Shown piece after piece: positions 7,542-17,209 of a DNA stretch of 64,000 nucleotides. Location of the stretch: NCBI RefSeq assembly GCF_037911135.1, contig NZ_JBBLYU010000003.1, forward strand, positions 124,001 through 188,000, read 5' to 3'. Position 1 is the stretch's first letter; each line of letters opens with the position of its first letter. Source of the stretch: Phaeobacter sp. A36a-5a. Its GTDB lineage: Bacteria; Pseudomonadota; Alphaproteobacteria; Rhodobacterales; Rhodobacteraceae. Position numbers and translations under genes: made by a program. The notes under the pieces are model-generated. The model did not search any database and was not told where the DNA came from. It worked only from the letters and a program-made list of their open reading frames with translations.

Positions 7542-9356
7542 TCAGTCTGCCTTTGCCCGCAAACTGTCGCGATACAGCGCCTTGGCCAGTGAAATCATCA
7601 TGAAAACCATGACAATCGTGAAGGGCAGTGCGCCAATGATCATAGCGTTTTGCAAGGCTCCGAATGGATTGGAAGCCGCGCCACTGTTGCCAGCGATGAT
7701 CAGCGCGCCGATGACCGAGGTCAGAATCAAGCCCCAGATGATACGGTGCTTGATCCCGGTTTCCTCTTCGCCACCGGACATGATGGTGTTCATCACCAGA
7801 ATACCCGAATCCGCTGAGGTCACGAGGAAGGTCATGATCAGCACAACACACATCACGGTGATGGCAGACAGGAAGCCGCCCGAAATCATCTGCTCCAGCG
7901 TCACAAACAGCTTGGCTGTATTGGTCGCCCCGATGATCGACCCTGCGGCGGTACCGTTCAGTTCCAGATCAATCGCGGTGCCGCCCAGAATGGTCATCCA
8001 CAGGAAGCAGACGATGGCAGGTGCGATTACGCAGCCCAGAATGAACTCACGCACGGTGCGCCCTTTGGAAATACGTGCCAGGAACAAACCGACGAAGGGC
8101 GAGAAGGCAATCCACCAGGCCCAGTAGAATGTGGTCCAGCCTGCCTGCCAGCCGAACTGGCGACCGGGTTCCCCGGCTGCATAGATCGCATCGGCATCCA
8201 GCGCTGCCGCCGACGCAGGCAGCCCTTCGGTGAAGCCGCCCAGCGACCCCCAGGGGGATGTTGCCGAACCGTAGACCGAGCTCATATCTTCCGCAGGAAG
8301 CGCCTGTGCGGCCTCCGGCAGAGCCGTCGCAAAGGCATCCGCCGATTGCGGCCCATAGGCACCAAAGGACATCTGAGTGAAATGCAGGATGTAATCGACC
8401 AGACCGCTGCCGAATTTAGTCATCGCAAAGAAGAACGACCCAAAGAACACAAAGGTCAGCAGCAGGATAACCGACAGTACGAGATTGAGGTTGGAGAGAT
8501 ATTTGATGCCGCGACCAACCCCGGAAACTGCAGAAAGAATCGACAGCCCCATGATCACGAAAAGCGCCGACAGCAGGCCTACGGTGCTCGGTTTCGGCGC
8601 TTCGGCATCCCCGTTCATCAGCCATTCCATCCCTGAAACCGCATAGACGCCATCAACGAACTGGCTGACACCAAAACCGATGGTGACGGACACGCCAAGA
8701 ATAGTGGCCACAACACCCAGAACATCAACCAGATGGCCGATAAAGCCATTTGCAGCCTTGCCAAGCAACGGCGTCAGGGCCGACCGGATCGTCAGCGGCA
8801 TATCGCGCGTATAGGCATAATAGGCCAGCGACAGGCCGGTCAGAACGTAGATTGCCCAGGCGTGAAACCCATAGTGCAGGAAGGTGTAGCGATAGGCGGA
8901 CTGGACCGCCTCTTCGGTATTTGCTGCGACCTCGCCGGACAGAACCAATGGGTTGGAGCCCCAGAGGCCCAGCGGCTCCGCCGTTGCGAAGACCATTAGC
9001 CCGACGCCCAGCCCGGCACCAAACATCATCGAGAACCACGAGAAATTGGAGAATTCCGGCGTCGCATCAGCCGCCCCCAGCTTCTTGTTGCCGGTTGCAG
9101 GCAGAATGGCCAGAACAAACAGGAAGAAGGCAAACAGTCCCACGGAGATGATGTAGAAGGCGTTGAATCCGTTCAGCAACTCGCTGTTCACCCAGGACAG
9201 GGTTCCGCTGGCTTTGCTTGGCCAGACCAAGGCCCAGAGGACCAGCGTCGTCATGATGATCTTACTGATCAACGCGATAGGAAGGCTGTGGCCCTCGTAG
9301 AAGCCGGATGGAGCTGTTTCGATCTCCAACTCGGTAAATGGTGGCTTGATTGACAT
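7542..9356 (-). CDS. BCCT-family betaine/carnitine/choline transporter
   Basis: Sodium- or proton-coupled symporter for a trimethylammonium compound such as glycine betaine, 604 residues with about 12 membrane helices. The family signature is plain: FYWAWWIAFSPFVGLFLARI followed by SKGRTVREFI, with GLSLAYYAYT and an SADSGILVMNTI motif further on. A roughly 90-residue loop around 355-445, rich in Ala and acidic residues, is longer than in BetP or CaiT. The ATG at 9356 follows AGGGAAC; a 40-codon in-frame extension to 9476 has no family resemblance. It is monocistronic and ends at a terminator. The substrate cannot be fixed by eye. Confidence 0.92.
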   Translation of the reverse strand: MSIKPPFTELEIETAPSGFYEGHSLPIALISKIIMTTLVLWALVWPSKASGTLSWVNSELLNGFNAFYIISVGLFAFFLFVLAILPATGNKKLGAADATPEFSNFSWFSMMFGAGLGVGLMVFATAEPLGLWGSNPLVLSGEVAANTEEAVQSAYRYTFLHYGFHAWAIYVLTGLSLAYYAYTRDMPLTIRSALTPLLGKAANGFIGHLVDVLGVVATILGVSVTIGFGVSQFVDGVYAVSGMEWLMNGDAEAPKPSTVGLLSALFVIMGLSILSAVSGVGRGIKYLSNLNLVLSVILLLTFVFFGSFFFAMTKFGSGLVDYILHFTQMSFGAYGPQSADAFATALPEAAQALPAEDMSSVYGSATSPWGSLGGFTEGLPASAAALDADAIYAAGEPGRQFGWQAGWTTFYWAWWIAFSPFVGLFLARISKGRTVREFILGCVIAPAIVCFLWMTILGGTAIDLELNGTAAGSIIGATNTAKLFVTLEQMISGGFLSAITVMCVVLIMTFLVTSADSGILVMNTIMSGGEEETGIKHRIIWGLILTSVIGALIIAGNSGAASNPFGALQNAMIIGALPFTIVMVFMMISLAKALYRDSLRAKAD

Positions 9357-9919
9357 AATCGTTCCCTGTTCCGTGTCGCGCGCCGTTGTTGTCGTTCCCC
9401 GTATCACCTGGCGCTCGGGTGGCGGGTTGTGCGCAGCGCACGCAAAGGTGCTGCGCAAGGCTCGATATGCGGTCACGCGGGCAGATCGGCAGATCCCATG
9501 TTGGCCCTTCGGCGCAACCTAGGCTCTGCTGCACGCGCAGCCGTTCGGTTTCAGTTCTGCTCCCCTATCTCCTGTCCCACGCCGACGCCGTCTCGAAGGT
9601 GCATCCAAGCCCCCTCGTCCCCATGTCGGCGTCGCGCATTTGGTCAAGACTACTCAATTACAGTGCTTCAGGCACTTCGAATAAAATGTAGCGAATTTCA
9701 GAAAATCTAAATCCATCGCAAAGACGAATTAGGGTTCAAACATTTCAAATGCTTGCAGCCTGTCAAAGCTTTTTTCAACGGCTTATATCGACCGGAAAAA
9801 CATCTCGGATACAGAGATCAACACGCTCAAAATCCCTGATGACCGTGCCAAAATTTTGCGCAAGTTAACCAGACAGACCGGCCTCGGACCAATCCGCGAC
9901 AGCAGAGAACCGGTAAGGT
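9357..9919. other. 563-bp intergenic region between the BCCT gene and urtE
   Basis: No convincing gene is present. The half nearest the transporter is GC-rich and holds a near-perfect palindrome, GTGCGCAGCGCAC, at 9429-9441, about 75 bp upstream of the transporter start; it could be an operator but no regulator is adjacent. The half nearest urtE (9650-9890) is clearly AT-richer, with no hairpin plus T-run for urtE termination that I could find. Confidence 0.5.
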
Positions 9920-10615
9920 TCAGACGGAAACACCTGCCAGCAGGTCAGACCGGCTGATGTCAGCACGCTCCCCGGCCAGTGTGATGCGCCCCCGTCGCAG
10001 AACGACAAATCTATCTGCAAGCTCATAGGCAAAATCGAAATATTGCTCGACCAGAACAATCGCCATCTCGCCCTCGTCGCGCAGATGCCGGATTACATCT
10101 CCGATCTGCTGAATGATATTCGGCTGGATCCCCTCGGTCGGTTCATCAAGCAGCAGCAGCTTCGGACGCGTGATCAATGCGCGTGCAATGGCAAGCTGTT
10201 GTTGTTGCCCCCCTGACAGATCGCCTCCACGGCGATGACGCATATCGTGTAGAACGGGGAACAGCTGGTAGATCCGATCCGGCACCTGATGATCGCTTCG
10301 CGGCAGGCAGCCAAACCCGGTTTCGAGATTCTCAAGCACCGTCAGCAACGGAAAGATCTCCCGCCCCTGCGGCACATAAGCGATGCCTTTTTGCGCCAGT
10401 TGATAGGATGAGGCAGCCCGCAATGGGTCGCCGTCCAGCAGAATTTCTCCACCGGATCGAGGATGGCGACCGGAAATCGCCTTCATCAGACTGGTCTTTC
10501 CCACGCCATTCGTCCCCATCACGCAGGCCACCTCACCACGTTTCACCTCCATCGAAATCCCATGCAGGATCTGCGAATGCCCATAGTGCAGCGATATATT
10601 TTCCAGCTTCAGCAT
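9920..10615 (-). CDS. urtE: Urea ABC transporter ATP-binding protein UrtE
   Basis: One of two ATPases powering high-affinity urea uptake; cytoplasmic face of the membrane, 231 residues. It carries Walker A GTNGVGKTS, signature LSGGQQQQLAIARAL, Walker B LLLLDEPTEGIQPNII and the H-loop region VLVEQYFDFA. The GIQPNII stretch is characteristic of UrtE as opposed to the related LivF. It is the last gene of urtABCDE, three bases after urtD, so translation is coupled. Confidence 0.93.
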   Translation of the reverse strand: MLKLENISLHYGHSQILHGISMEVKRGEVACVMGTNGVGKTSLMKAISGRHPRSGGEILLDGDPLRAASSYQLAQKGIAYVPQGREIFPLLTVLENLETGFGCLPRSDHQVPDRIYQLFPVLHDMRHRRGGDLSGGQQQQLAIARALITRPKLLLLDEPTEGIQPNIIQQIGDVIRHLRDEGEMAIVLVEQYFDFAYELADRFVVLRRGRITLAGERADISRSDLLAGVSV

Positions 10616-10618
10616 ATT

Positions 10619-11359
10619 TTAGCGCCCCAGATAAACATCAATGACAGCTTGATCGGCGGTCACATGATCCAGCGATCCTTCGGCGAGGACCGCGCCTTCG
10701 TGCAGAACCGTCACCTTGCAGTTGAGGCGCCGCACAAAGTCCATATCGTGCTCCACGACGACAACCGCACGCGTCTTGGCCGCTGCGACCAGGATAGCCG
10801 TGGTCTGTTCACGTTCTTCCGGGCTCATACCTGCCGCCGGTTCATCCACCAGCAGCAACCGTGGTTCCTGCGCCAGCAACATGCCGATCTCCAACCACTG
10901 TTTCTGCCCATGGCTCAGCTCCCCGGCGGAACGGTGCAAGGCATCGGCCAGACCAACCTCCGCAGCCAGTTCCTGAACGCGGCCAAGATGCGGCGAGCTG
11001 GGGCGATAACGTAACACGGCAAACGGGCCGCGGTCCGCCTTCAATGCCAGCAGCAGGTTTTCCTGCACTGTCTGTTCCTCGAAGACCGTCGGTTTCTGGA
11101 ACTTGCGGCCAATGCCGTCCCGCGCAATGCGCGCTTCGGAACCGGCAAACACCGATCTTCGACGACCATCCCAGATGATGCTGCCGCTATCGGGCGCAGT
11201 TTTCCCGGTGACAATATCCATGAAGGTGGTCTTGCCCGCACCGTTTGGTCCGATAATCGCGCGCAGCTCCGCCGGACCAATCCTGAACGACAGGTTGTTG
11301 ATCGCGCGAAACCCGTCAAAGCTGACCGAAATACCTGAGACTTCCAGAAGCGGATTCAT
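10619..11359 (-). CDS. urtD: Urea ABC transporter ATP-binding protein UrtD
   Basis: Second ATPase of the urea importer, 246 residues, LivG-type. Motifs in order: Walker A GPNGAGKTTFMD, Q-loop region RKFQKPTVFEEQTV, signature LSHGQKQWLEIGMLL (SHGQ instead of SGGQ, the usual UrtD variant), Walker B LLLVDEPAAGMSPEE and VVVEHDMDFV. It overlaps urtC by 4 bp and precedes urtE. Confidence 0.93.
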   Translation of the reverse strand: MNPLLEVSGISVSFDGFRAINNLSFRIGPAELRAIIGPNGAGKTTFMDIVTGKTAPDSGSIIWDGRRRSVFAGSEARIARDGIGRKFQKPTVFEEQTVQENLLLALKADRGPFAVLRYRPSSPHLGRVQELAAEVGLADALHRSAGELSHGQKQWLEIGMLLAQEPRLLLVDEPAAGMSPEEREQTTAILVAAAKTRAVVVVEHDMDFVRRLNCKVTVLHEGAVLAEGSLDHVTADQAVIDVYLGR

Positions 11360-12558
11360 CGCTGGACCTCCTGCTCACCGGGTTCAGTTGCAATCGTTCT
11401 GCGTTGCTGGATCAGGTCAAGCAATCCACCGATCCCCTTGGGCGCAAACAGCGTCACCAGAACGAACCCGAGCCCCAGGACAACCTGCCACCAGTCGACC
11501 CAGCGAATAGTGAAAATCCCAAGATCAACATCCGGTGCCTGACCGCCAGTAAACCAGCTGGACAGCAGCGAGACGAGTGCGGCACCAATCACCGCGCCGT
11601 AAAGTCGGCCACGTCCACCGATGGCGACCCAAACCGCGAGGTAGATAGACGCGATTGGCGCCATCTCAGCAGGGTTGATGATGCCGGCCTGCGGGTAATA
11701 AAGCGCACCTGCAATGCCCGCGACACAGGCGGTTCCGGTGAACACCACCAGCTTGTAGCCCTCAACGGAATAGCCCAGAAACCGGACCCGGGTTTCATTG
11801 TCGCGGATCGCCCGCAGCACGGATCCAAACTTTCCGCCAACCACCCAGGCAGCCGTCACATAGCCCAGCCCTAATGCGAGGGCCGAGCCCCAGAAAAACC
11901 AGATCGAAACCAGCGACTGCGGCACATCAGTCAGACCGGGCAGGTTTTGCAGCCCGCTCAGCCCGTTGTTGCCACGCAATCCGCTGTCGTTCTGGAACAG
12001 ATATAGCGCCAGCGCCAATGTCATCGCCTGCGTCAGGATCGACAGGTAGACACCAGTGACCCGGCTGCGAAAGGCCAGCCAGCCAAAGACCAGCGCCAGC
12101 AGCCCGGGAACCGCCACCACAAGTAAGAGCTGCACTGCCAGACTGTCGGCAAAGGCCCAGACCAGCGGAAAGCTGTCCCCCCCGACGACACCAAAGATCT
12201 GATGTGCGATCGCATCATGTATCTCGCCCTGGGTTGGCGGTAGCACCGCATCCGACAGGGAGCCGAGCACCGCATCCCGCGTACGCTCATACATCAGCCA
12301 CATGCCGATCATGTAGCCGCCCAGCCCGAAAAACGCGAAATGCCCCAGGCTGAGGATACCGACATAGCCCCAGATCAGATCCATCGCGATCGCTACCAGA
12401 CATAGGCAGAGAGTCTTGCCCAGTGTCTTGATCATGGAGGTGGAAACAAACCCGGCCCCCAACCCTTCGGACAGCAGGGTAATTCCCAGCGTGAACAGCG
12501 CCAGAACGGCAATGAAAACCAACACCGATGGATTGCGGGCAATAAACGAACGCTGCAT
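11356..12558 (-). CDS. urtC: Urea ABC transporter permease UrtC
   Basis: Branched-chain amino-acid-type permease with about ten membrane helices, 400 residues, pairing with UrtB to form the urea channel. Recognised by MDLIWGYVGILSLGHFAFFGLGG, a UrtC/LivM hallmark, then RAIRDNETRVRFLGYSVEGYK and AVWVAIGGRGRLYGAVIGA. The TQGEIHD loop is longer than in LivM, as expected for UrtC. It starts three bases after urtB stops and overlaps urtD by four. Confidence 0.93.
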   Translation of the reverse strand: MQRSFIARNPSVLVFIAVLALFTLGITLLSEGLGAGFVSTSMIKTLGKTLCLCLVAIAMDLIWGYVGILSLGHFAFFGLGGYMIGMWLMYERTRDAVLGSLSDAVLPPTQGEIHDAIAHQIFGVVGGDSFPLVWAFADSLAVQLLLVVAVPGLLALVFGWLAFRSRVTGVYLSILTQAMTLALALYLFQNDSGLRGNNGLSGLQNLPGLTDVPQSLVSIWFFWGSALALGLGYVTAAWVVGGKFGSVLRAIRDNETRVRFLGYSVEGYKLVVFTGTACVAGIAGALYYPQAGIINPAEMAPIASIYLAVWVAIGGRGRLYGAVIGAALVSLLSSWFTGGQAPDVDLGIFTIRWVDWWQVVLGLGFVLVTLFAPKGIGGLLDLIQQRRTIATEPGEQEVQR

Positions 12559-12561
12559 GGA

Positions 12562-14574
12562 TCAGTCCCCCGCCGCGCGGCCACGCAGGGCAACAATTCC
12601 GCGCGGTCTGAATTGGATGAAGATGATGATCAGCACAATCATATAGGTCTGCGCCGCCAGCGTGTTGGACGGGTTCAACCATTCGATGCCCTTCTGGGAG
12701 AAACCAATCATCACCGCCCCGGCCAGGGTGCCCCAGATACTGCCGACGCCGCCGACCACAACGGTCATGAAGCTCTGGACGATGTAGTCGTTGCCCAGCT
12801 CGGAGGTCACCTTGGCAAAGAGCCCGATTGCAACGCCCGCGATGCCCGCGATGCCGGACCCCAGGCCAAAGGTCAGCATATTCACCCGGTCCGGATTGAT
12901 CCCCATGGATGCCGCCATGCCTCGGTTTTGGGTGACGGCACGGGTTTCCAGCCCCAGGCGTGTGCGCCGGATAATGAACAGCAACAGCCCAAGAAAACCC
13001 AACGCCAGCACGAAGATCGCGATACGGATATAGCTGATGGACACGACGTCGTTGATGATCCACGCGCCGTCCAGCCATCCCGGTGCGGTCAGCGGGCGCG
13101 CCTGCGTCCCGAATATGTTCTTGGCCAGCTGCTGCAATGCGATGGAAATACCAAATGTCGCAAGAAGCGTCTCTAACGGCCGATTGTAGAGCCAGCGGAT
13201 CACCAGACGCTCCATCGCAATCCCCGCTCCGAAGGTCACCGCAAAGGCCGCTGGAATCGCCACCAGAATGGACAGCGTATGGTCGGAGATGAACAGCTGC
13301 ACCACATAGCCGGTATAAGCCCCCATCATGATGAATTCGCCGTGGGCCATGTTGATGACCCCCATAACGCCAAAGGTGATCGCAAGACCGATGGCCGCCA
13401 GAAAATAGATCGACGCCAGAGACATGGCATCCAGAGTGAGATCCGCCGCCTGATTGAAACCGACCTGCCTGTTGATGCGCGCCAGTGCCGTCTCTGCGGC
13501 ATCCGTCACCGCCAAGGAGGACTCCTCATAGATGTCAAAGTACCGGTAGCCTGCGACTGCTTCAGCCATTTCTTCCCGGGTTGGGGCCGGGCGGGCCAGA
13601 CCGGCAGCCACCAGACCGTCATAGGCCTGTTGCCGCATTGCAGGGTCAGACAATTGCGCCAATGGAATACCGGCCACACGACCATCGGCGATATTGGCCT
13701 CCAACGCTGACCTGATCTCGTCGGCCCCCAGCGCCGCAGGTGCCAGATCGCGGGCAACCAGTGCGGCATAGGCATCCTCCGCGCCGATCCCGCGCCCGAT
13801 ACGCCGCTCGGCCGCGACATTTGCACCCGTCGGCGCACCCGAGGAATGGATTTGCAACTCCGTCTGCAACAGCGGGTTCAATGTCGCGCGGACATCAACC
13901 CCCAGATCGGCGGACATCTCCTCAATTGCGCCAACACGTGCCTTTGGATCGGTATCAAAGCGAATGGTCAACAGGCGCTCCGCACGCCGCTTCAAGGCCA
14001 GCAGATCCTCATCGGTCTCACTGGCAATTGAGGCCCGCAACGGCATGAGCGCCGCGGCTGACGGGTCCCGCCCGATGGAGGTAACTGCCGCCTGTCGTAT
14101 CGACAGATCCGGGTCTTCCAGTTGGAACCGAACCAGCGCCGTTCCGATCATCGCCCGCACGCCGGAGTTGGGCTTGATCAGCTTGAGATCGCCCTTATCC
14201 GCCACCCCGACCATTGCGCCACTGTCGAGGTCAATCAGATCATAGCGCCCATCAGCGTTTTTCTCGGCCCTGAAGAACACGTGGTCGGATGTCCGCAGGA
14301 CCAGTTTCTTGTCCTGCCAGAGCTGCAAGACAGCCTGAACCTGCGCGAGGCCACTTTCGGCGATGGCATCAATCGCGGGTTCGATCGTCTGCCGCGAACT
14401 GGCGACAATCAAGGCGGACTGCGACTGAAGGAGGTCCTGAACCCCTGTATTCGATGGTGCAGATGCAACAGGCGAAGGCGAGGCCAGTTGAGGCGCTGTC
14501 TGCGCCGTGGCAGCCAAGCAGCCCCAAAGCACAAACAGACCAGCGGCAAAAAACCGTGTCATGATAGGCGTCAT
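12562..14574 (-). CDS. urtB: Urea ABC transporter permease UrtB, with periplasmic N-terminal domain
   Basis: Second permease of the urea importer, 670 residues from the ATG at 14574 (666 from 14562). A signal sequence (FFAAGLFVLWGCLAATAQ) is followed by about 370 residues of Ala-rich, helical, HEAT-like sequence (LEDPDLSIRQAAVTSIG) and then a LivH-like permease domain beginning about residue 385 with LASIYFLAAIGLAITFGVMG and continuing INMAHGEFIMMGAY. LivH is about 300 residues; the long exported N-terminal domain is typical of UrtB, though this copy is at the long end. Homology does not support the in-frame extension to 14715, which would run into urtA. Confidence 0.9.
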   Translation of the reverse strand: MTPIMTRFFAAGLFVLWGCLAATAQTAPQLASPSPVASAPSNTGVQDLLQSQSALIVASSRQTIEPAIDAIAESGLAQVQAVLQLWQDKKLVLRTSDHVFFRAEKNADGRYDLIDLDSGAMVGVADKGDLKLIKPNSGVRAMIGTALVRFQLEDPDLSIRQAAVTSIGRDPSAAALMPLRASIASETDEDLLALKRRAERLLTIRFDTDPKARVGAIEEMSADLGVDVRATLNPLLQTELQIHSSGAPTGANVAAERRIGRGIGAEDAYAALVARDLAPAALGADEIRSALEANIADGRVAGIPLAQLSDPAMRQQAYDGLVAAGLARPAPTREEMAEAVAGYRYFDIYEESSLAVTDAAETALARINRQVGFNQAADLTLDAMSLASIYFLAAIGLAITFGVMGVINMAHGEFIMMGAYTGYVVQLFISDHTLSILVAIPAAFAVTFGAGIAMERLVIRWLYNRPLETLLATFGISIALQQLAKNIFGTQARPLTAPGWLDGAWIINDVVSISYIRIAIFVLALGFLGLLLFIIRRTRLGLETRAVTQNRGMAASMGINPDRVNMLTFGLGSGIAGIAGVAIGLFAKVTSELGNDYIVQSFMTVVVGGVGSIWGTLAGAVMIGFSQKGIEWLNPSNTLAAQTYMIVLIIIFIQFRPRGIVALRGRAAGD

Positions 14575-14601
14575 TTCCGTTCGAGGAGGGAAGAGAGGGT
14601 T

Positions 14602-14625
14602 GGAAGGGAGGAAATCCCCCCTTCC
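14602..14625 (-). promoter_or_regulatory. Intercistronic stem-loop between urtA and urtB
   Basis: In the 68-base gap, the minus-strand transcript folds into a 10-bp stem (GGAAGGGGGG with CCUCCCUUCC, one G-U pair) around a 4-nt AUUU loop. No T-run follows, so it is not a classical terminator. Such hairpins after binding-protein genes often protect the upstream mRNA, giving more UrtA than permease. The hairpin is seen; the role is inferred. Confidence 0.7.
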
Positions 14626-14642
14626 GTTACGATCCTGCCAGG

Positions 14643-15938
14643 TCAGTAGTTGGACAGAGTCTGCACGCAGCTCTTGGTCTCGGTGTTGTACATACCGCAG
14701 CCGAGGTCTTTCCAATCCGAAGTCAGAACAGCCGACTCGGGAAGGAAATCTGTCCAGGCATCGCCGGGCACTTCCTCAGTCTGGCTGATGATATCAAACT
14801 GCCCGTTGTCCAGTATCTCACCGATCAGTACCGGTTTTGCGAGATGGTGGTTAGGCAGCATGACCGCCGTGCCACCGGTCAGGTTCGGAAACTCCTGCCC
14901 GTACATCGCCGCGCGGACAGCATCGACATCTGTGGTGCCGGCCTCTGTCACCGCATTCACCCACATGTTGAAACCGATGTAATGGGCTTCCATCGGATCG
15001 TTGGTTACCCGGTCCTCGCCCATCCGCTCCTTCCACTTCGCGACAAAGGCGCTGTTGGCGTCATCCTCGGCGGATTGAAAGTAGTTCCAGGCCGCCAGAT
15101 GCCCGACCAGATTGGAAGTATCCAGACCCGAGAGTTCCTCCTCCCCAACAGAAAACGCCACAACCGGGATATCGTCAGCGCTGATACCGGCTGCCGCCAA
15201 CTCTTTGTAAAACCCGATATTCGCATCGCCGTTGATGGTGGAGATCACCCCCACCTTCTTGCCATCTGCGCCCAGCGCCACGACATCGGCAACGATCTTG
15301 GACCAGTCCGAATGACCAAACGGAGTGTAGTTCACAAAGATATCACTCTCGGCGATTCCCTTCTGCTTCAGATAGCTGGCGAGGATATTGTTCGTGGTGC
15401 GCGGATATACATAATCGGTGCCCAGCAGCGCGAATTTCTCCACACCCAGCTCGTCCAGAAAGTAATCCGTTGCCGGAATTGCCTGCTGGTTCGGCGCAGC
15501 ACCGGTGTAGAACACGTTGCGCGAGCTTTCTTCGCCCTCATATTGCACCGGATAGAACAACAGGCCGTTCAGCTCTTCGATCACCGGCAGCACCGATTTG
15601 CGGCTCACCGAGGTCCAATTGCCAAAGATCACATCGACCTCATGCACACTCAGCAATTCGCGGGCTTTCTCGGCGAACAGGGGCCAGTTGGACGCAGGAT
15701 CCACCACAACCGGTTCCAGTTCACAACCGAGGACGCCGCCTTTGGCGTTCTGATCCTCAAGGAGCATCAGCATGGTATCTTTGAGCGTTGTTTCGGAAAT
15801 CGCCATCGTTCCAGACAGCGAATGCAGGACACCCACCTTTATTGGGCAATCAGCCGCCGCAACCGCAGTTCCCATGGTCGCCAAACCCAGCGCAGTGCAG
15901 GTGGCTGTCGTCGCCAGAACAGATTTATAGGTGATCAT
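14643..15938 (-). CDS. urtA: Urea ABC transporter substrate-binding protein UrtA
   Basis: Periplasmic urea-binding protein, 431 residues, first gene of urtABCDE. An N-terminal signal peptide (ends GTAVAAAD) is followed by the UrtA core: IKVGVLHSLSGTMAISE, DPASNWPLFAEKA, DVIFGNWTSVSRKSVLP and LFYPVQYEGEE, then YIGFNMW. These distinguish it from amino-acid-binding LivJ. A C-terminal pair of Cys (GCGMYN and SCVQTL) may form a disulfide. It is transcribed divergently from ureD, linking uptake to hydrolysis. Confidence 0.95.
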   Translation of the reverse strand: MITYKSVLATTATCTALGLATMGTAVAAADCPIKVGVLHSLSGTMAISETTLKDTMLMLLEDQNAKGGVLGCELEPVVVDPASNWPLFAEKARELLSVHEVDVIFGNWTSVSRKSVLPVIEELNGLLFYPVQYEGEESSRNVFYTGAAPNQQAIPATDYFLDELGVEKFALLGTDYVYPRTTNNILASYLKQKGIAESDIFVNYTPFGHSDWSKIVADVVALGADGKKVGVISTINGDANIGFYKELAAAGISADDIPVVAFSVGEEELSGLDTSNLVGHLAAWNYFQSAEDDANSAFVAKWKERMGEDRVTNDPMEAHYIGFNMWVNAVTEAGTTDVDAVRAAMYGQEFPNLTGGTAVMLPNHHLAKPVLIGEILDNGQFDIISQTEEVPGDAWTDFLPESAVLTSDWKDLGCGMYNTETKSCVQTLSNY

Positions 15939-16293
15939 TCAGTCTCTCCTCGCCCGGACAGAGGTGTATCCCTTGCGCCGGGGCGCCGGATTTCCTACCT
16001 GTGGCGGGCAGCTTCGTGTTGCATCCGTGTGGCGGCTGGCGAGATCGCAAATTCCTCCGGTCGTCACACATCCACGATGTTTGAGCCTCGCTCTCGTGGA
16101 TAGGCTGAGCATTCTGCATCGCAGCAAGTTTCGCAAACGACGCGCGAAAAACGCCCGCCGACAACCGCGCAACAGCCTGTTTTTTGATCACCAAACCCAC
16201 AATTGGCCTCTATTTTGCGCAGGGCTTGCCGCGGAACACCCAACTGTTCGCTTTGAACTGGCGGCAGATCCGCACTGTGATGAAATCGACAGC
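15939..16293. promoter_or_regulatory. Divergent control region between urtA and ureD
   Basis: This 355-bp gap must hold promoters for both the uptake and the urease operons. On the plus strand TGGC at 16204-16207 and TTGC at 16215-16218 have the exact spacing of a sigma-54 -24/-12 element, 76 bp before the ureD ATG. I found no equally good element toward urtA and no clean NtrC palindrome. The ureD frame is open across the whole gap, but this is not a credible coding extension. Confidence 0.5.
16204..16219 (+). promoter_or_regulatory. Candidate sigma-54 promoter of the urease operon
   Basis: TGGCCTCTATTTTGCG matches the sigma-54 consensus TGGCAC-N5-TTGC at the invariant GG and GC, which are 10 bases apart, and at most flanking positions. 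Sigma-54/NtrC control of urease under nitrogen limitation is established in several proteobacteria. The match is by eye from one site. Confidence 0.5.
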
Positions 16294-17208
16294 ATGACGC
16301 CTAGACCTTCATCCCAGCGCCAATTGATGCCTTGGCAAACCGCCTGTTCCGGTGATTCCAGGGCGTCGCGCCTTCCTACGGCCGAGACGCAACCATGGCC
16401 GAGCCAGCCGACCCCGCCGCGCGCCATCGGCACGGTCTCGGTATCCTCCAAGCGGCGCGGCAACACATCGGTCCTCGCCGGACTCCGTCAGGCGGGCTCT
16501 CTGAAGCTGCTGTTCCCGCGCACCCATGACGCGGATCTTCAGGGGGTTCTGGTCAATACAGCGGGCGGTGTGACTGGCGGAGATCAATTTGAACTCAGCG
16601 CCACCGCGCGCGTCGGAACCTCTCTTACGCTCACCACCCAGGCGGCGGAGCGGGCCTATCGGGCGCAACCCGGAGAGACGGGCACAATTCGCAACTCGCT
16701 CAGTGTCGAGCCTCGCGCCAGCCTTGCCTGGCTGCCCCAGGAAACCATCCTGTTTCAAGGGTGCAACCTTGATCGGACGCTGACGGTCGATCTGCACGAA
16801 GACGCCCGGCTGCTGCTATGCGAGACGCTGATCTTCGGGCGGGCGGCAATGGGCGAGACCCTTACCAAGGCGAGCCTGCGTGATTGCATCGACATCCGCC
16901 GCGCAGGCGCACCGCTGTTTCTGGATAACGTAAGCCTCGATGGTGACATCGCGGCCCATCTGGCGAGGCCCGCAACCGCAAACGGCGCCGGAGCCATCGC
17001 AACGCTCATTTATGTTGCACCGGACGCTGCCGGGCGGCTTGGCCCGTTGCGCGCGCAGCTTGGCCCGACCGCCGGGGCCAGCCTGATCGGCTCAGACCTG
17101 CTGGTCATGCGTGCCCTCGCAGCGGACAGCTATGTCCTGCGCCAGCTCCTGCTGCCGATCCTCCGTGATCTGCGCGGCGCCCCTCTTCCCCGACCTTGGA
17201 TGATCTGA
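16294..17208 (+). CDS. ureD: Urease accessory protein UreD
   Basis: Chaperone that binds apo-urease and recruits UreF and UreG for nickel insertion; 304 residues from the ATG at 16294. Family features include [52 protein letters not shown] and [14 protein letters not shown] start at 16327 (MPWQTACSG) would give 293 residues and cannot be excluded; neither start has a strong ribosome-binding site. It is first in ureD-A-orf-B-C-E-F-G, one base before ureA. Confidence 0.92.
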   Translation: MTPRPSSQRQLMPWQTACSGDSRASRLPTAETQPWPSQPTPPRAIGTVSVSSKRRGNTSVLAGLRQAGSLKLLFPRTHDADLQGVLVNTAGGVTGGDQFELSATARVGTSLTLTTQAAERAYRAQPGETGTIRNSLSVEPRASLAWLPQETILFQGCNLDRTLTVDLHEDARLLLCETLIFGRAAMGETLTKASLRDCIDIRRAGAPLFLDNVSLDGDIAAHLARPATANGAGAIATLIYVAPDAAGRLGPLRAQLGPTAGASLIGSDLLVMRALAADSYVLRQLLLPILRDLRGAPLPRPWMI

Positions 17209-17209
17209 C

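Noticed and set aside
14844..16103. 419-codon plus-strand open frame opposite urtA
   Set aside because: Antisense to a clear UrtA; no recognisable domain, and it crosses the divergent urtA/ureD promoter region.
16210..16260. Possible sigma-54 element toward urtA on the minus strand
   Set aside because: Only GG and GC at 10-bp spacing match near 16229-16243; flanking bases do not fit and it lies about 290 bp from urtA.
15931..16293. 121-codon in-frame N-terminal extension of ureD
   Set aside because: It would overlap the urtA start and contain the sigma-54-like promoter, and UreD homology begins downstream.
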